Shown here in pieces: positions 42,297 through 51,594 of a DNA stretch of 64,000 nucleotides. The first letter of the stretch is position 1. Each line of letters starts with the position of its first letter. The notes beneath the pieces are model-generated. The model saw only the letters and a list, made by a program, of their open reading frames with translations, was not told where the DNA came from and did no database searches. Where the stretch lies: positions 930,001 through 994,000 of the forward strand of contig CAVQVR010000021.1 of the NCBI GenBank assembly GCA_963717195.1, read 5' to 3'. Origin of the DNA: JACDAE01 sp963717195. GTDB lineage: Bacteria; Chloroflexota; Ktedonobacteria; Ktedonobacterales; Ktedonobacteraceae. The position numbers were made by a program, and so were the translations under genes.

Positions 42297-43217
42297 ATGC
42301 CAGTTCCCGACTATCAAAGTCTTATGCTCCCGCTTTTAAAAACTGCAGCAGATGGAAACGAGCACACTCTTAGCAAAACTATAGAAATCCTTGCACAACA
42401 ATTCAACCTTACAGACCAAGATAGAAACGAACTGCTTCCTAGTGGCAAACAACGCAAATTCGACAATCGCGTCCATTGGGCACGAACGTATTTAGCAAAA
42501 GCTAATCTTATCATTCCAACTGGAAGATCAAGATTTCGCTTAACCGAGCAAGGGGCCAAAGTATTAAAAGAAAACCCTTCACAAGTCAATGTAAAGTACT
42601 TAGACCGATTTCCCGAATTCATCGAATTTAAAAATAGAAGCAACAAAATAAATGGGAATACAGAGGCACCCCAAGAGATCATTGAAAAGACCAACCAAAC
42701 CCCCCAAGAAATCTTAGAAACAAGCTATCAGAGCTTAAGACAAAATTTAGCCCAAGAAATACTCACGCACATCAAAAACAGCCCACCAAAATTCTTTGAA
42801 AACCTCGTCATAGATCTGCTGATTGCTATGGGATACGGAGGATCAAGAAAAGATGCGGGTCAAGCCGTTGGTCAAGTAGGCGATGGTGGCATTGATGGAA
42901 TAATCAAAGAGGATAAACTGGGCTTAGATGCTATCTACCTTCAGGCAAAAAGATGGGAAGGAACAGTTACACGACCTATCATACAAGGATTTGCAGGTGC
43001 TTTAATAGGGAAAAAAGCACGCAAAGGAATATTTATAACAACGTCGAACTTCTCACAACAAGCAATAGAGTATGCCAGTGGCACTGATAATCTCAAAATC
43101 ATTTTGATTGACGGCGAACAGCTAACACAGTTGATGATGGATCACGATGTAGGTGTCACCGAAGAATCAAGATATATCGTGAAGAAGATAGACCTCGACT
43201 ATTTCAGTGATGAATAA
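42297..43217 (+). CDS. mrr: Mrr-type restriction endonuclease
   Basis: 306 residues. The N-terminal Mrr_N winged-helix domain (residues 1-95, with FDNRVHWARTYLAKANLI) precedes the catalytic PD-(D/E)XK core. In the core are FENLVIDLLIAMGYGG, VGDGGIDGII and the catalytic IYLQAKRW, then ITTSNFSQQAIEYA. Type IV enzymes of this kind cut DNA carrying modified bases. GGAGGA precedes the ATG. The codon use is noticeably more AT-rich than the neighbours, and a tRNA cluster follows, so horizontal transfer is likely. No methyltransferase is adjacent, in line with a modification-dependent enzyme. Confidence 0.93.
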   Translation: MPVPDYQSLMLPLLKTAADGNEHTLSKTIEILAQQFNLTDQDRNELLPSGKQRKFDNRVHWARTYLAKANLIIPTGRSRFRLTEQGAKVLKENPSQVNVKYLDRFPEFIEFKNRSNKINGNTEAPQEIIEKTNQTPQEILETSYQSLRQNLAQEILTHIKNSPPKFFENLVIDLLIAMGYGGSRKDAGQAVGQVGDGGIDGIIKEDKLGLDAIYLQAKRWEGTVTRPIIQGFAGALIGKKARKGIFITTSNFSQQAIEYASGTDNLKIILIDGEQLTQLMMDHDVGVTEESRYIVKKIDLDYFSDE

Positions 43218-43371
43218 AGACATACTAGGAGACCTTTAACATTCTCCGATCTATAAGGCATTAAAGAAATACGAAAATACTCTAGATCCAAATAAGGCAA
43301 GGTACAAAGCGAGAAGCAACAAATCACAGAAAACAGACAGCCGTTCTAACCCGACAGTTGTTCTCAGATGC

Positions 43372-43418
43372 AAAAAGCCCATCCATAGCACTTTTCTTGT
43401 TAGCTATGAATGGGCTTC
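43372..43418 (-). terminator. Intrinsic terminator of tRNA-Val
   Basis: On the minus strand: AAGCCCATTCATAGC, loop, GCTATGGATGGGCTTTTT. The stem is 15 bp with one mismatch, then a T-run. It lies 16 bp beyond the tRNA-Val 3' end. Confidence 0.8.
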
Positions 43419-43433
43419 TCAAGCGGGTTCAGG

Positions 43434-43507
43434 TGGGCGACAAGGGATTCGAACCCCTGACCTACTGCGTGTAAAGCAGCCGCTCTAACCAGCTGAGCTA
43501 GTCGCCC
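43434..43507 (-). tRNA. tRNA-Val (anticodon TAC)
   Basis: The minus strand starts GGGCGACTAGCTCAGC and ends with the T arm GGTTCGAATCCC and GTCGCCC plus discriminator A. Acceptor arms pair GGGCGAC/GTCGCCC; the anticodon stem GCTGC/GCAGT encloses TTTACAC, giving anticodon TAC. CCA is not encoded. Confidence 0.95.
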
Positions 43508-43561
43508 TTGTAAAGATAAGGAAGGCGACCTTCAATGGTCGCCAACACCATATCTATAGGG

Positions 43562-43641
43562 TGCCCTCGAGTGGACTCGAACCACCACGCCTCTCGGCAC
43601 AGGCCCTCAACCTGCTGCGTATACCATTCCGCCACGAGGGC
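43562..43641 (-). tRNA. tRNA-Leu (anticodon GAG)
   Basis: The minus strand runs GCCCTCGTGGCGGAATGG to CGAGGGC plus discriminator A. The acceptor stem pairs GCCCTCG/CGAGGGC. The anticodon stem CAGG/CCTG encloses TTGAGGG (anticodon GAG). The extra arm TGCCGAGAGGCG marks a class II tRNA, as expected for Leu. The T arm is GGTTCGAGTCC. Confidence 0.93.
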
Positions 43642-43721
43642 AAATCTTAGCGCGTTATGCATGACAATATACACCTACTCTAGTGCATTGTCAAGAGTTT
43701 CGATAGATGGCTTTCCACTCA

Positions 43722-45086
43722 TTAATTGCCATCATATTTTTCCATGGCGTAACGGCGCAACAAGCCCGGAGGGCGTGCTCCCACTCCCACCAACTCGGGC
43801 GCTTTTTCCTCCTGCACAGGACTGGCAGGAGCAGTGAAAGCAACAGGAGTCTCGGGAAGCGGCCCATACCAATTTCCCGCCTCCGACGATTGCTGTACTG
43901 GCTCGGGCGCAATCCTGATAGGTCGCAACCTGGTCTTTCTGGGTAAGACATCGGTATCGGCATAACGTTTCAACAACCCACCACCTGCTGTTGCACTGAA
44001 AAACGCTGGTACCAGTTGAGGCTGCAGTTGAGGCTCAGGTGATCCCACCAATTGCTCTGTCTGGGGCACAAGCACTGGCGAGAACTCGTTGACGTAAAGC
44101 GCCGAGAAAGGCGTCAGCGTAGACTCGGCAAAAGCTGGTACAGGCGTCAGAACAGGCGCTGCAAAGGTCGGTAGAGGCAGCTCAGAAGCAACTGGCACAG
44201 GTAGCGGATTGGAAACCGTAGAAACACTCCGACCAATTCTCAAGCCCCATAGTGCTATCAGTAGGGCCGCCAATAGCCCTGAGAGAAGAATAAAAGGTGA
44301 TGCGGACGATGATGGCGCAACGGATGCACGTGCAGAGACATTTGCAGATGGGTGCGGTTTTGCGATGACTGGCGGCACAACATTCCCTTGCACATGTGCT
44401 TCCCGCGTTAAGCCCATTGTGGCTGGTTGCGGCTTCACGATATGCACCTGAATATGTTGAATGCGCACCGCATTGGGCGTGGGTATGGGGGTAGGGGTCG
44501 GCGTCGGCGGTGGTGGTGCCTCCCCATGATAACGCACCATCAGATTCACGACTTTAATAGCCCATTGGTATGAACTGGAAGTACCAACATAGGGATAGCA
44601 AATTGTGTAAGCAGAGGTCAGGCCACTATCTACGTAACGAGTACGCAGCACATTAAACCAATCGATGATGGCTGCTGAATAGGACGGATAGATAGTGTAG
44701 CCATCGAAGGCTGCAGGATAACCATAACTGCCACGTACGCTGCCAGGGTTACGATCAGCAAGCCCAACGCCAGCTGCACCATCATTTGTCTCGGTCCACC
44801 AGACGGCAAGGGCAAAAGCATCATCAATGTTTGTCTGACGGGATGCCTGCTCTATCACGGCACCAGTCCCAACCATAGGACTTCCCATATTGGCAAGGAT
44901 TAAATCAACTGTTGCCGCAGGCAAAGTAGGAGGACCAATGACATCGCCGCTCGCCGCCCTGGCAGGTAACTCCAAGTGTGTCTGCCAGAAGAAGGTTGCA
45001 GCCACGCCCAGTAAGATAATAAGCATACAGCCGACTAAGACAATTGTAGGGCGTATCTGTTTATGCCCCATTTGCGTACTCACCAT
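43722..45086 (-). CDS. Membrane-anchored glucosaminidase-like protein
   Basis: 454 residues. An N-terminal membrane helix (IVLVGCMLIILLGVAATFF) precedes a glucosaminidase/lysozyme-like domain at about 60-190 (VIEQASRQTNIDDAFALAVW, ETNDGAAG, NPGSVRGSYGYP, YPSYSAAIIDWFNVL). The Glu in WWTETNDG is the likely catalytic acid. A Pro-Thr repeat linker follows (TPTPTPIPTPN). A second helix near residue 280 (ILLSGLLAALLIALWGL) leads to a long Pro-rich C-terminal part. It probably trims cell-wall glycan. It is divergent from the Ser/Thr kinase gene, and shared control is possible. Confidence 0.8.
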   Translation of the reverse strand: MVSTQMGHKQIRPTIVLVGCMLIILLGVAATFFWQTHLELPARAASGDVIGPPTLPAATVDLILANMGSPMVGTGAVIEQASRQTNIDDAFALAVWWTETNDGAAGVGLADRNPGSVRGSYGYPAAFDGYTIYPSYSAAIIDWFNVLRTRYVDSGLTSAYTICYPYVGTSSSYQWAIKVVNLMVRYHGEAPPPPTPTPTPIPTPNAVRIQHIQVHIVKPQPATMGLTREAHVQGNVVPPVIAKPHPSANVSARASVAPSSSASPFILLSGLLAALLIALWGLRIGRSVSTVSNPLPVPVASELPLPTFAAPVLTPVPAFAESTLTPFSALYVNEFSPVLVPQTEQLVGSPEPQLQPQLVPAFFSATAGGGLLKRYADTDVLPRKTRLRPIRIAPEPVQQSSEAGNWYGPLPETPVAFTAPASPVQEEKAPELVGVGARPPGLLRRYAMEKYDGN

Positions 45087-45298
45087 TGTTCAAGCCAATC
45101 TTAAATAAATTTCCGTTGTATTCATTGAATTGACAGTTAGCACAAAAATCAACCAGCCATAGTATTGTGTCATTATCAGGGTGCAGAAGCGTTTTATATA
45201 GAAACTACTTACAACGTCCTAATTTATGGATGCGATTTGTTCACATACATTGACACTTTTTAAATTGTAACATGATGTGAAATCTTTATGCCCAGAGC

Positions 45299-47791
45299 AT
45301 GCATTTAATAGGTAGTATGTCCCACAGAGGTATGCTATACTGGAATGCATACCATACCAGAGAGAGTAGATGCAGAGAAAAATGGGGGTTCGTCATCAGC
45401 CAGCAAAGCGGCCAATGGAATACACATACAGGTCAACTAGACCGCCGCACCCTACTTCATAAGCGTTATCATATTCAACGCGTCATTGGGCAGGGCGGTA
45501 TGGGTGCAGTCTACCAGGCAAAAGACGTGAAGCGCCAGACGATCTGTGCCATCAAAGAGATGAGCCTTTCGATGGTACCTGTGAACGAGCGCCAACAGGC
45601 GATTCAGAACTTCAAGATCGAAGCAAAGATGCTGTGGGGACTGAACCATCCCAATCTTCCAGCCTTCACTGGCTTCTTTAGTGAAGGCCAACGGTACTAT
45701 ATGGTCATGGAGTACGTTGATGGCTACACCCTTGAAGAGTTGCTGGAGCGGAACAATGGCCCCTTCTCCGAAAGGCGTGTGCTTGGCTGGGCACGGCAAT
45801 TATGTGATGTGCTGGAATATCTTCACAGCCAGAACCCACCAATCATCTTCCGCGATATGAAACCTGGGAACATTATGTTGACGCGCAATGGGCGCATCAA
45901 GTTGATCGATTTCGGTATTGCACGCTTCTTCCGTTCGAGCAACTCTCAAGATACGCAGCTACTGGGAACACCCGGCTTCGCGCCACCAGAGCAGTATGGA
46001 AGAGCTCAGACCGACGAACGATCCGATGTCTACTCGCTGGCGATAACGCTTTTCCAGCTATTGACGAATACTCTCTCCGAGAATGGCTTCGGATTGAAGG
46101 AAGTACGCCTTATCAATCCACAGGTTTCTCCGTCAGTCGCCCGTGCACTGGAGAGAGCTTCGGCGCTCGATCCAGAGGAACGCTACGACAGTGTAGCCGA
46201 GTTCCGCCGTGCACTCCTGGGTGTAGGAACCTTCGTCTTCGAGAATGGCGATCAGGCCACTACGCCAGAAGAATTGGCCGAACTCTGTGCACGCCATCCT
46301 GAAGAGGCATCTGACTATATTGCGGACGGCGAGATCGAGTCGTGGCTACAAGAGATCGGGGAAACGACGCTGGCACGTGCAGCACGCCACATTCGCGCTC
46401 TGGAGGATGAACCCCTGGCAGCAGTGGAGCAATTCTTGCAGGTTGTAATGGGACCGAATGCCCGCCTGCGCAACTATCAGCCATTCCAACCTCAAACTTC
46501 TCGTGGCACGCGCGATAGCCACGCAGGCACAATCAGCCCTGAACCACCTTCCACTGCAATGCGTAATGGACGAAACTGGTTTGCACGCAAGCAAACTGCC
46601 CCAATCCTGGTAAGTCCACATATGCTCGACTTTGGGACCGTCTATCCAGGCATTTCAGCTCCTATGGTCATTACAATTAGCGGCAACCAGGGGCTCCTGG
46701 TCAGTGGTACAGTTTATACAAACGAGCCATGGATTATGCTTGACCAGACGCAGTTTGATGGCATGATCACACGCGTCAATGTCCGCCTGGATAGTACAGA
46801 TCTACATGACTCAATGCATTATACAGGCGTCATTTTTATCATACCTGAGGGTGAGGGAACACAAAAAGAGATTGAAGTAATGATAGAAGCAGACATTATC
46901 GGTTTCACCAATAATGGACGCCGGGGCAAAACTATCGGCGCTGACCTGGATGACGACGAAGACGATGATGATAATGACGAGCTTACGATGGGAACGATGA
47001 CGCCTTTCTTATCAATGACACAGAGGCAATCGGCATCTGCCGCTGCAGCACCTACCGTCGCTGAGGTTGGACCCCCTTCTGCCGCAAAGGCACGTGACAC
47101 CGAATACAAAATCAAATATGGACAACCCGCTCTCGTCAGGCAGCATGGGGGCTGGGATCCGGTACAGGTCTCACCTCGCTTACAAACCTGGCTGCAGCAC
47201 ACGCTCGCCTTGATAGCGGCATTTATGGGTGCAAGCTTCATATATGGTTTAGTATCACATTTTCCACAGGTGTATCCTATACCCCCTATACCCCCTAATC
47301 CATGGTTTATCGCGGTATTAATAGGCATAGCCCCTGCAGCCACAGCAGGGGCACTACTGGTCAACCAGAGCATTCCCTGGACGCTTCGCGATACTATTGA
47401 TCAAGCATGTTCTGGCATGGCAAGCGGATTTATTGTCCTGGCCCTGGTCAGAATACTATGGCATGTGACGCTCAATAACCAGCAACCGACGCTACAGCTG
47501 GTCGTGCTTCTGCTAGTCACCGCTATTGGAGCAAGCGTCGGTACAACAGCGACAGTAAGCGAATACATCAATTATGGTATGAGCTGGGTGATGGCAAAGA
47601 TCTACTGGATAACAATCATCTCTATCGTTGTACTTGGTGGCTTTCTTGGCTTCTTATTGACGCCAGGCCTGACTTCAGTATGGGGGATAATCGCTGCTAT
47701 ACTGGTAGGAATAGCAATAGGTGGTGCATTATTATGGCGGGTGGATTATTTGATGAGGCAGAATGCACTCAACGCACAAAATACTCCGTAA
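45299..47791 (+). CDS. Ser/Thr protein kinase with beta-sandwich and multi-helix membrane domains
   Basis: Up to 830 residues. The kinase domain keeps its catalytic residues: GQGGMGAVY, the Lys in CAIKEM, FRDMKPGNI (an F for the usual H of HRD, Asp kept), IDFGIAR and FAPPEQYG. After a linker, a beta-rich Ig-like section starts near residue 437 (VSPHMLDFGTVYPG). An acidic stretch (DDDEDDDDNDE) follows, and then about six membrane helices to the C-terminus. The start is unsure: ATGs at 45299, 45317 and 45332 all have weak ribosome sites. Family members phosphorylate Ser/Thr of cytoplasmic targets. miaA follows after 32 bp. Confidence 0.88.
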   Translation: MHLIGSMSHRGMLYWNAYHTRESRCREKWGFVISQQSGQWNTHTGQLDRRTLLHKRYHIQRVIGQGGMGAVYQAKDVKRQTICAIKEMSLSMVPVNERQQAIQNFKIEAKMLWGLNHPNLPAFTGFFSEGQRYYMVMEYVDGYTLEELLERNNGPFSERRVLGWARQLCDVLEYLHSQNPPIIFRDMKPGNIMLTRNGRIKLIDFGIARFFRSSNSQDTQLLGTPGFAPPEQYGRAQTDERSDVYSLAITLFQLLTNTLSENGFGLKEVRLINPQVSPSVARALERASALDPEERYDSVAEFRRALLGVGTFVFENGDQATTPEELAELCARHPEEASDYIADGEIESWLQEIGETTLARAARHIRALEDEPLAAVEQFLQVVMGPNARLRNYQPFQPQTSRGTRDSHAGTISPEPPSTAMRNGRNWFARKQTAPILVSPHMLDFGTVYPGISAPMVITISGNQGLLVSGTVYTNEPWIMLDQTQFDGMITRVNVRLDSTDLHDSMHYTGVIFIIPEGEGTQKEIEVMIEADIIGFTNNGRRGKTIGADLDDDEDDDDNDELTMGTMTPFLSMTQRQSASAAAAPTVAEVGPPSAAKARDTEYKIKYGQPALVRQHGGWDPVQVSPRLQTWLQHTLALIAAFMGASFIYGLVSHFPQVYPIPPIPPNPWFIAVLIGIAPAATAGALLVNQSIPWTLRDTIDQACSGMASGFIVLALVRILWHVTLNNQQPTLQLVVLLLVTAIGASVGTTATVSEYINYGMSWVMAKIYWITIISIVVLGGFLGFLLTPGLTSVWGIIAAILVGIAIGGALLWRVDYLMRQNALNAQNTP

Positions 47792-47823
47792 TAAGATCCA
47801 TAATTAAGAATAGAGGGATTGTT

Positions 47824-48756
47824 GTGGAGGAACATGGAGATAAAAAAGCAGCTCTGGTAGTAATCCTTGGTCCAACGGCATCAGGAAAAAGCGCATTGGG
47901 AATTGCACTCGCGCAACGCTTTAATGGCGAGATCGTTTCAGCCGATTCGCGCCAGGTCTATCGAGGGCTGGATATCGGTACCGCCAAAGTCTCACCAACT
48001 GAGCAAGCGCTGGTACCACATCACCTGCTTGATGTAGCCGATCCACAGGATATTTACACCGTTTCACAGTTTCAGCAGGATGCAATTGCAGCTATCAACG
48101 CTATTCTAGCGCAAGATCGACAACCATTCCTGGTTGGTGGCTCTCCACATTATATACAGGTGGTAATCGATAATTTAGATATTCCTCATGTACCGCCGCA
48201 CCCAGAACTGCGTACAGAACTAGAAACACATCCACTTCCCGATCTACTCGCACAACTCGAAGCATTGGACCCCCAGAGTGCGGCCACAATTGATCGCAAT
48301 AATCCACGGCGTATCCTGCGTGCACTAGAAGTCTGTCTTGTAACTGGCAAACCATTTTCAGAACAACGCGGCATGAACCATTCACTCTATAATAGCCTGA
48401 TCCTGGGCATACAATGGCCTAGAGATGTTCTGTACAGGCGTATAGACATGCGTATTGATGAACGAATGCAGCAGGGATTAGTAGAGGAGGTAGAGAATTT
48501 GCTCGCCAGAGGACTGGCGCAAGAACGCCTGGAAGCATTGGGCCTGGAATATAGATTTGCGAACCGCTGGCTCCGTGGAGAGTTTACAGACGAGGCAGAG
48601 ATGGTCCAACGCCTCAAATATGCCACACACGACTTTGTACGCAGACAACTCTCGTGGTTTCGCAAGGATCGGCGCATTCTATGGATTGATGGTGGAGACA
48701 AAATGGAACAAGAAGCAGATACTTTCGTATCTACTTTTCTAAGCGAAACCCTCTAA
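47824..48756 (+). CDS. miaA: tRNA dimethylallyltransferase (MiaA)
   Basis: Adds a dimethylallyl group to A37 of tRNAs reading UNN codons. The P-loop is GPTASGKSALG, followed by the DSRQVYRGLDIGTAK motif, HHLLDVADP and FLVGGSPHYIQ, then NPRRILRALE and LGLEYR. The GTG start at 47824 has AGAGGG well spaced and yields about 310 residues, the normal size. An earlier ATG at 47680 would only add unconserved sequence that overlaps the kinase gene. Confidence 0.95.
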   Translation: MEEHGDKKAALVVILGPTASGKSALGIALAQRFNGEIVSADSRQVYRGLDIGTAKVSPTEQALVPHHLLDVADPQDIYTVSQFQQDAIAAINAILAQDRQPFLVGGSPHYIQVVIDNLDIPHVPPHPELRTELETHPLPDLLAQLEALDPQSAATIDRNNPRRILRALEVCLVTGKPFSEQRGMNHSLYNSLILGIQWPRDVLYRRIDMRIDERMQQGLVEEVENLLARGLAQERLEALGLEYRFANRWLRGEFTDEAEMVQRLKYATHDFVRRQLSWFRKDRRILWIDGGDKMEQEADTFVSTFLSETL

Positions 48757-48838
48757 GCTTAAGTTATCGCACCCAATATGTTACTCTTAAAACAGAAGAA
48801 AGTTCCAGGCAAGGTGCACGGTAGTAAGGAGGTTTGCG

Positions 48839-49186
48839 ATGCTGCAAGAAACCATTTTCAATTACTGGGAATCTCTAGATACGGTGCAGAATAGCGTTGC
48901 TCAAGGAACGATTTATGGTATTACGCAAGGGATTGAGCAAGGAATACAACTAGGGAAAGAGAAGGGAAGAGTAGAGGGATGTCTGGAGTCATTGCGCCCG
49001 GTAATGATGCTCCTGGTGCAGACACGTTTCCCTACTATTGCCGTCTTAGCCAGACAGCAGGCCATCCGTATAAAAGATCCTGAGGCACTGAAATTGCTGG
49101 TCAATAGCCTGATTGTAGCAAAGACTGAGAAAGACGCTCTGCACTTACTTACAGCTGCTATTTCTAAAAGCAACAATGAGCATTGA
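48839..49186 (+). CDS. Small protein resembling the C-terminal tail of Rpn/PDDEXK transposase-like proteins
   Basis: 115 residues. It has the repeating GIEQGIQLGKEKGRVEG run typical of the region after the nuclease domain in Rpn-family proteins, then a helical tail (QTRFPTIAVLARQQAIRI, DPEALKLLVNSLI). The nuclease core itself is absent. A strong AAGGAGG and correct start suggest it is expressed as a short protein rather than being a 5'-truncated remnant, but a remnant cannot be excluded. It lies 82 bp after miaA. Confidence 0.6.
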   Translation: MLQETIFNYWESLDTVQNSVAQGTIYGITQGIEQGIQLGKEKGRVEGCLESLRPVMMLLVQTRFPTIAVLARQQAIRIKDPEALKLLVNSLIVAKTEKDALHLLTAAISKSNNEH

Positions 49187-49353
49187 TTAGTCCCCATCCA
49201 CAGAACTTAAACAGAGCTAACAACCCCAGACATTGCAACCCCCTATATAACGATAAAATTTGCAAACTCATAGTAATCTCACGTATGATAAAAGAAATAA
49301 CAACACTAAATCGGTACCGACATTAGAAGTTGGCATCGATAACAGGAGATCTA

Positions 49354-49773
49354 ATGACAGATAGGAACAACTGGAACCATCAAGTGATCGAAGAGTTCCG
49401 CACACACGGAGGTAAGGTTGGAGGGCCGTTCGCAGGAGCTCCCCTACTTCTACTGACTACTACTGGCGCAAAGAGCGGACAACGCCACACATTTCCACTG
49501 ATGTATCTGCCCGATGGCGACCGCATGATCGTGTTTGCTTCTAAAGCTGGTGCACCAACTAACCCCGACTGGTATCATAATCTCCTGGCACATCCACAGG
49601 CGACAGTCGAAGTTGGGAACGAGAAGTTGGATGTCACTGCCATTGTCACAACTGATGAGGAGCGGGATCGTCTGTATGCAAGGCAAGCAGAAAAGTATCC
49701 TCAGTTTGCCGAGTACCAGGCAAAGACCACGCGCAAGATCCCGGCGATCGCACTGGAACGCCAGAAAGACTAA
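49354..49773 (+). CDS. Deazaflavin (F420)-dependent nitroreductase-family protein
   Basis: 139 residues of the DDN split-barrel family: N-terminal RTHGGKVGGPFAGAPLLLL, the TTTGAKSG cofactor-binding motif, MVF-like strand MIVFASKAG, and NPDWYHNLLAHP. Members use F420H2 or flavin to reduce quinones or nitro compounds, or only bind the cofactor. AGGAGA supports ATG 49354; an earlier start at 49330 has no site. F420 use is common in Chloroflexota, which supports the host assignment. Confidence 0.88.
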   Translation: MTDRNNWNHQVIEEFRTHGGKVGGPFAGAPLLLLTTTGAKSGQRHTFPLMYLPDGDRMIVFASKAGAPTNPDWYHNLLAHPQATVEVGNEKLDVTAIVTTDEERDRLYARQAEKYPQFAEYQAKTTRKIPAIALERQKD

Positions 49774-49793
49774 ACGCCGACAGCAGGCTCTCA

Positions 49794-50354
49794 TTATCCC
49801 AGAGCCTGCTGAATTGAGGTATAGCATTGCCGGAGATATTCCTCTAATAGAGTCCAGTCGCCTTCGATATAGGTTGATTTTTTACCAGTGATACGATCAA
49901 CAATCGTCGCAGCCTGGACGCGTAATTCAGCCGACTCACGTACCTGGTCCGGCGTTAGATTAAAAAGAGCACTATGTAGATCAACCAGTACCTGCACAAA
50001 CTCGCTCTTATCCTCAACATCAATAAGGCGGCGATGAACATCAAAGTAGTGCAATTCCAATTTAGCTACATAGGCCGGATCAAATTTCAAACCGGAATAG
50101 CGCCGCGCCACACGATAGAACTTTTCAAGATAGGCATAAACTTTCCGCTCATCGTGCTGGACAGGCACCCACGCTATCGAGGCTCGTATTGTGTAGTAAG
50201 CAGCGAGTAGCGACACAGGGAAAGGAATGCGAAACTCCTCCTGACTTACCGCTGCAATTAAGCGTAGCATCTTCAGCCATTGATGGTTATAGTAAGCACG
50301 CCAGCCAGCCGTCTCAAAATAGGCGATACGCTCAGGATTAAAGTGAAAAGCCAT
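49794..50354 (-). CDS. Hypothetical helical protein, 186 residues
   Basis: Not recognised. Mostly alpha-helical and soluble, rich in Tyr, Arg and Leu (RIAYFETAGWRAYYNHQW, LLAAYYTIRASIAW). The arrangement of regular helices (VYAYLEKFYRVARRY, VAKLELHYFDVHRRL) fits a compact helical bundle. Its start lies 157 bp from the O-methyltransferase start, divergent. It is convergent with the F420-type gene, with 20 bp between their stops. Confidence 0.75.
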   Translation of the reverse strand: MAFHFNPERIAYFETAGWRAYYNHQWLKMLRLIAAVSQEEFRIPFPVSLLAAYYTIRASIAWVPVQHDERKVYAYLEKFYRVARRYSGLKFDPAYVAKLELHYFDVHRRLIDVEDKSEFVQVLVDLHSALFNLTPDQVRESAELRVQAATIVDRITGKKSTYIEGDWTLLEEYLRQCYTSIQQALG

Positions 50355-50511
50355 ATAATTTATCCTCTCCTGCTGAAGGAACTTGATCGTACTCTACAAT
50401 ATACGGAGCAACTCAACTCCTGGCTCACTTCTAAGATATGATACCATGAGAAAAATAACTTCAACAAATAGATCAGGCACCTGATAGTGAAAGAACAAGA
50501 GGGAGCCCACA

Positions 50512-51099
50512 ATGGAAGGCCATATTCAAAACCTGTTGCGTGAGTTATATGAGTCAGGGCAGCAAAATGACGTACATGAGCAGGAACGCAGCAAAAAGAT
50601 GTTGAACCTGGAGCCTGATACTGCTCAGTTCATAAGTATACTGATACATAGCAGCCAGCGTAAACGCCTGCTCGAAATAGGAACGTCGAATGGCTATAGT
50701 ACGATCTGGTTGGCCTGGGCTGCGCGTGCCACGGGAGGCCATATTATCAGTATCGACCGCGATGAGCAAAAGCTTTTGCAGGCCGATGTTAATTTACAAC
50801 GAGCACATATACGCGAGTTCGTCGATCTTTTTCATGGTGATGCGACTGAAATAGTTACAGATTTTCCCGGCCCATTCGACTTTGTGTTTTTCGATGCTGA
50901 CCGTATCAGCGCTCCAAAGCAGTTAGCCCTGCTTATCCCAAAACTGGCACCTGACGTTTTTGTGCTGGCGGATAATGTGCTATCGCATCCTGATGAGATT
51001 GCTGGGTATCTGGCAGCGATCAAGGAGGTACCTGGATTTGAGCATATGGTTGTTCCAGTTGGGAAAGGATTGAGCGTGGCTTATAGAGGTGGAATATAA
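50512..51099 (+). CDS. O-methyltransferase (family 3, SAM-dependent)
   Basis: 195 residues. The fold matches catechol/caffeoyl-CoA-type O-methyltransferases: LLEIGTSNGYSTIWLA as SAM motif I, HIISIDRDEQKL for the ribose acidic residue, and FDFVFFDADR with metal-binding Asp. Substrate unknown. GGGAG lies nine bases before the ATG. A hairpin that may terminate it begins 9 bp past the stop. Confidence 0.9.
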   Translation: MEGHIQNLLRELYESGQQNDVHEQERSKKMLNLEPDTAQFISILIHSSQRKRLLEIGTSNGYSTIWLAWAARATGGHIISIDRDEQKLLQADVNLQRAHIREFVDLFHGDATEIVTDFPGPFDFVFFDADRISAPKQLALLIPKLAPDVFVLADNVLSHPDEIAGYLAAIKEVPGFEHMVVPVGKGLSVAYRGGI

Positions 51100-51107
51100 A
51101 AGCTGAA

Positions 51108-51137
51108 GACCATTTTTCTCATTCAGGAAAAATGGTC
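51108..51137. terminator. Bidirectional hairpin after the O-methyltransferase
   Basis: GACCATTTTTC, loop TCATTCAG, GAAAAATGGTC. The 11-bp perfect stem carries T5/A5 runs in its arms. It separates the O-methyltransferase from the nuo operon. Confidence 0.55.
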
Positions 51138-51473
51138 AACTTGACTGTATAACATACAATCCTTCGACTACAAAATTCGGAGATCAATATGGTAGGGCTC
51201 GTTAGCACTCCCGTCATACCATAAAAACACTCTCTACTTACCCTTGTAATTCCCCAACAAATCAGGTATTCTCTCTCAAGAAGAATGTTTTTCTCCAAAT
51301 TCGTTCCCTCCCCACCCTTTACAGGACATCTTTCATGACACTCACCTCTTCCCAATTCAATGCTCTCTTTCCTTCTTTTGTACAGAGAACACATCAGATG
51401 CATAGTAGAAAAAATACTGGGAGGTGGGAATGCCGGAATGCCGGAATAGAATAAACGTTCTTACTGATCAAAT
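51138..51473. other. Gene-free region upstream of nuoA
   Basis: No credible gene; a minus-strand frame of 94 codons has neither a ribosome site nor recognisable sequence. It contains a short tandem repeat GAATGCCG (about 51428-51446). The nuo promoter begins at its right edge. Confidence 0.5.
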
Positions 51474-51502
51474 TTGACACCATTGCTCTACTGTGCTACG
51501 AT
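51474..51502 (+). promoter_or_regulatory. nuo operon promoter
   Basis: Consensus -35 TTGACA at 51474-51479, a 17-bp spacer, extended -10 TGCTACGAT ending at 51502, about 90 bp before the nuoA ATG. Confidence 0.7.
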
Positions 51503-51594
51503 ACAAATTGAGGAAGTGTACTTTTGACACTAGCTTTCGTATGCCCAGTGGCATGCGTCGCTCTCATATAAAGAGAAATAAAGGACCCCAATCT

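Noticed and set aside
51119..51403. 94-codon minus-strand frame upstream of nuoA
   Set aside because: No ribosome site, no recognisable sequence, and it overlaps a terminator hairpin.
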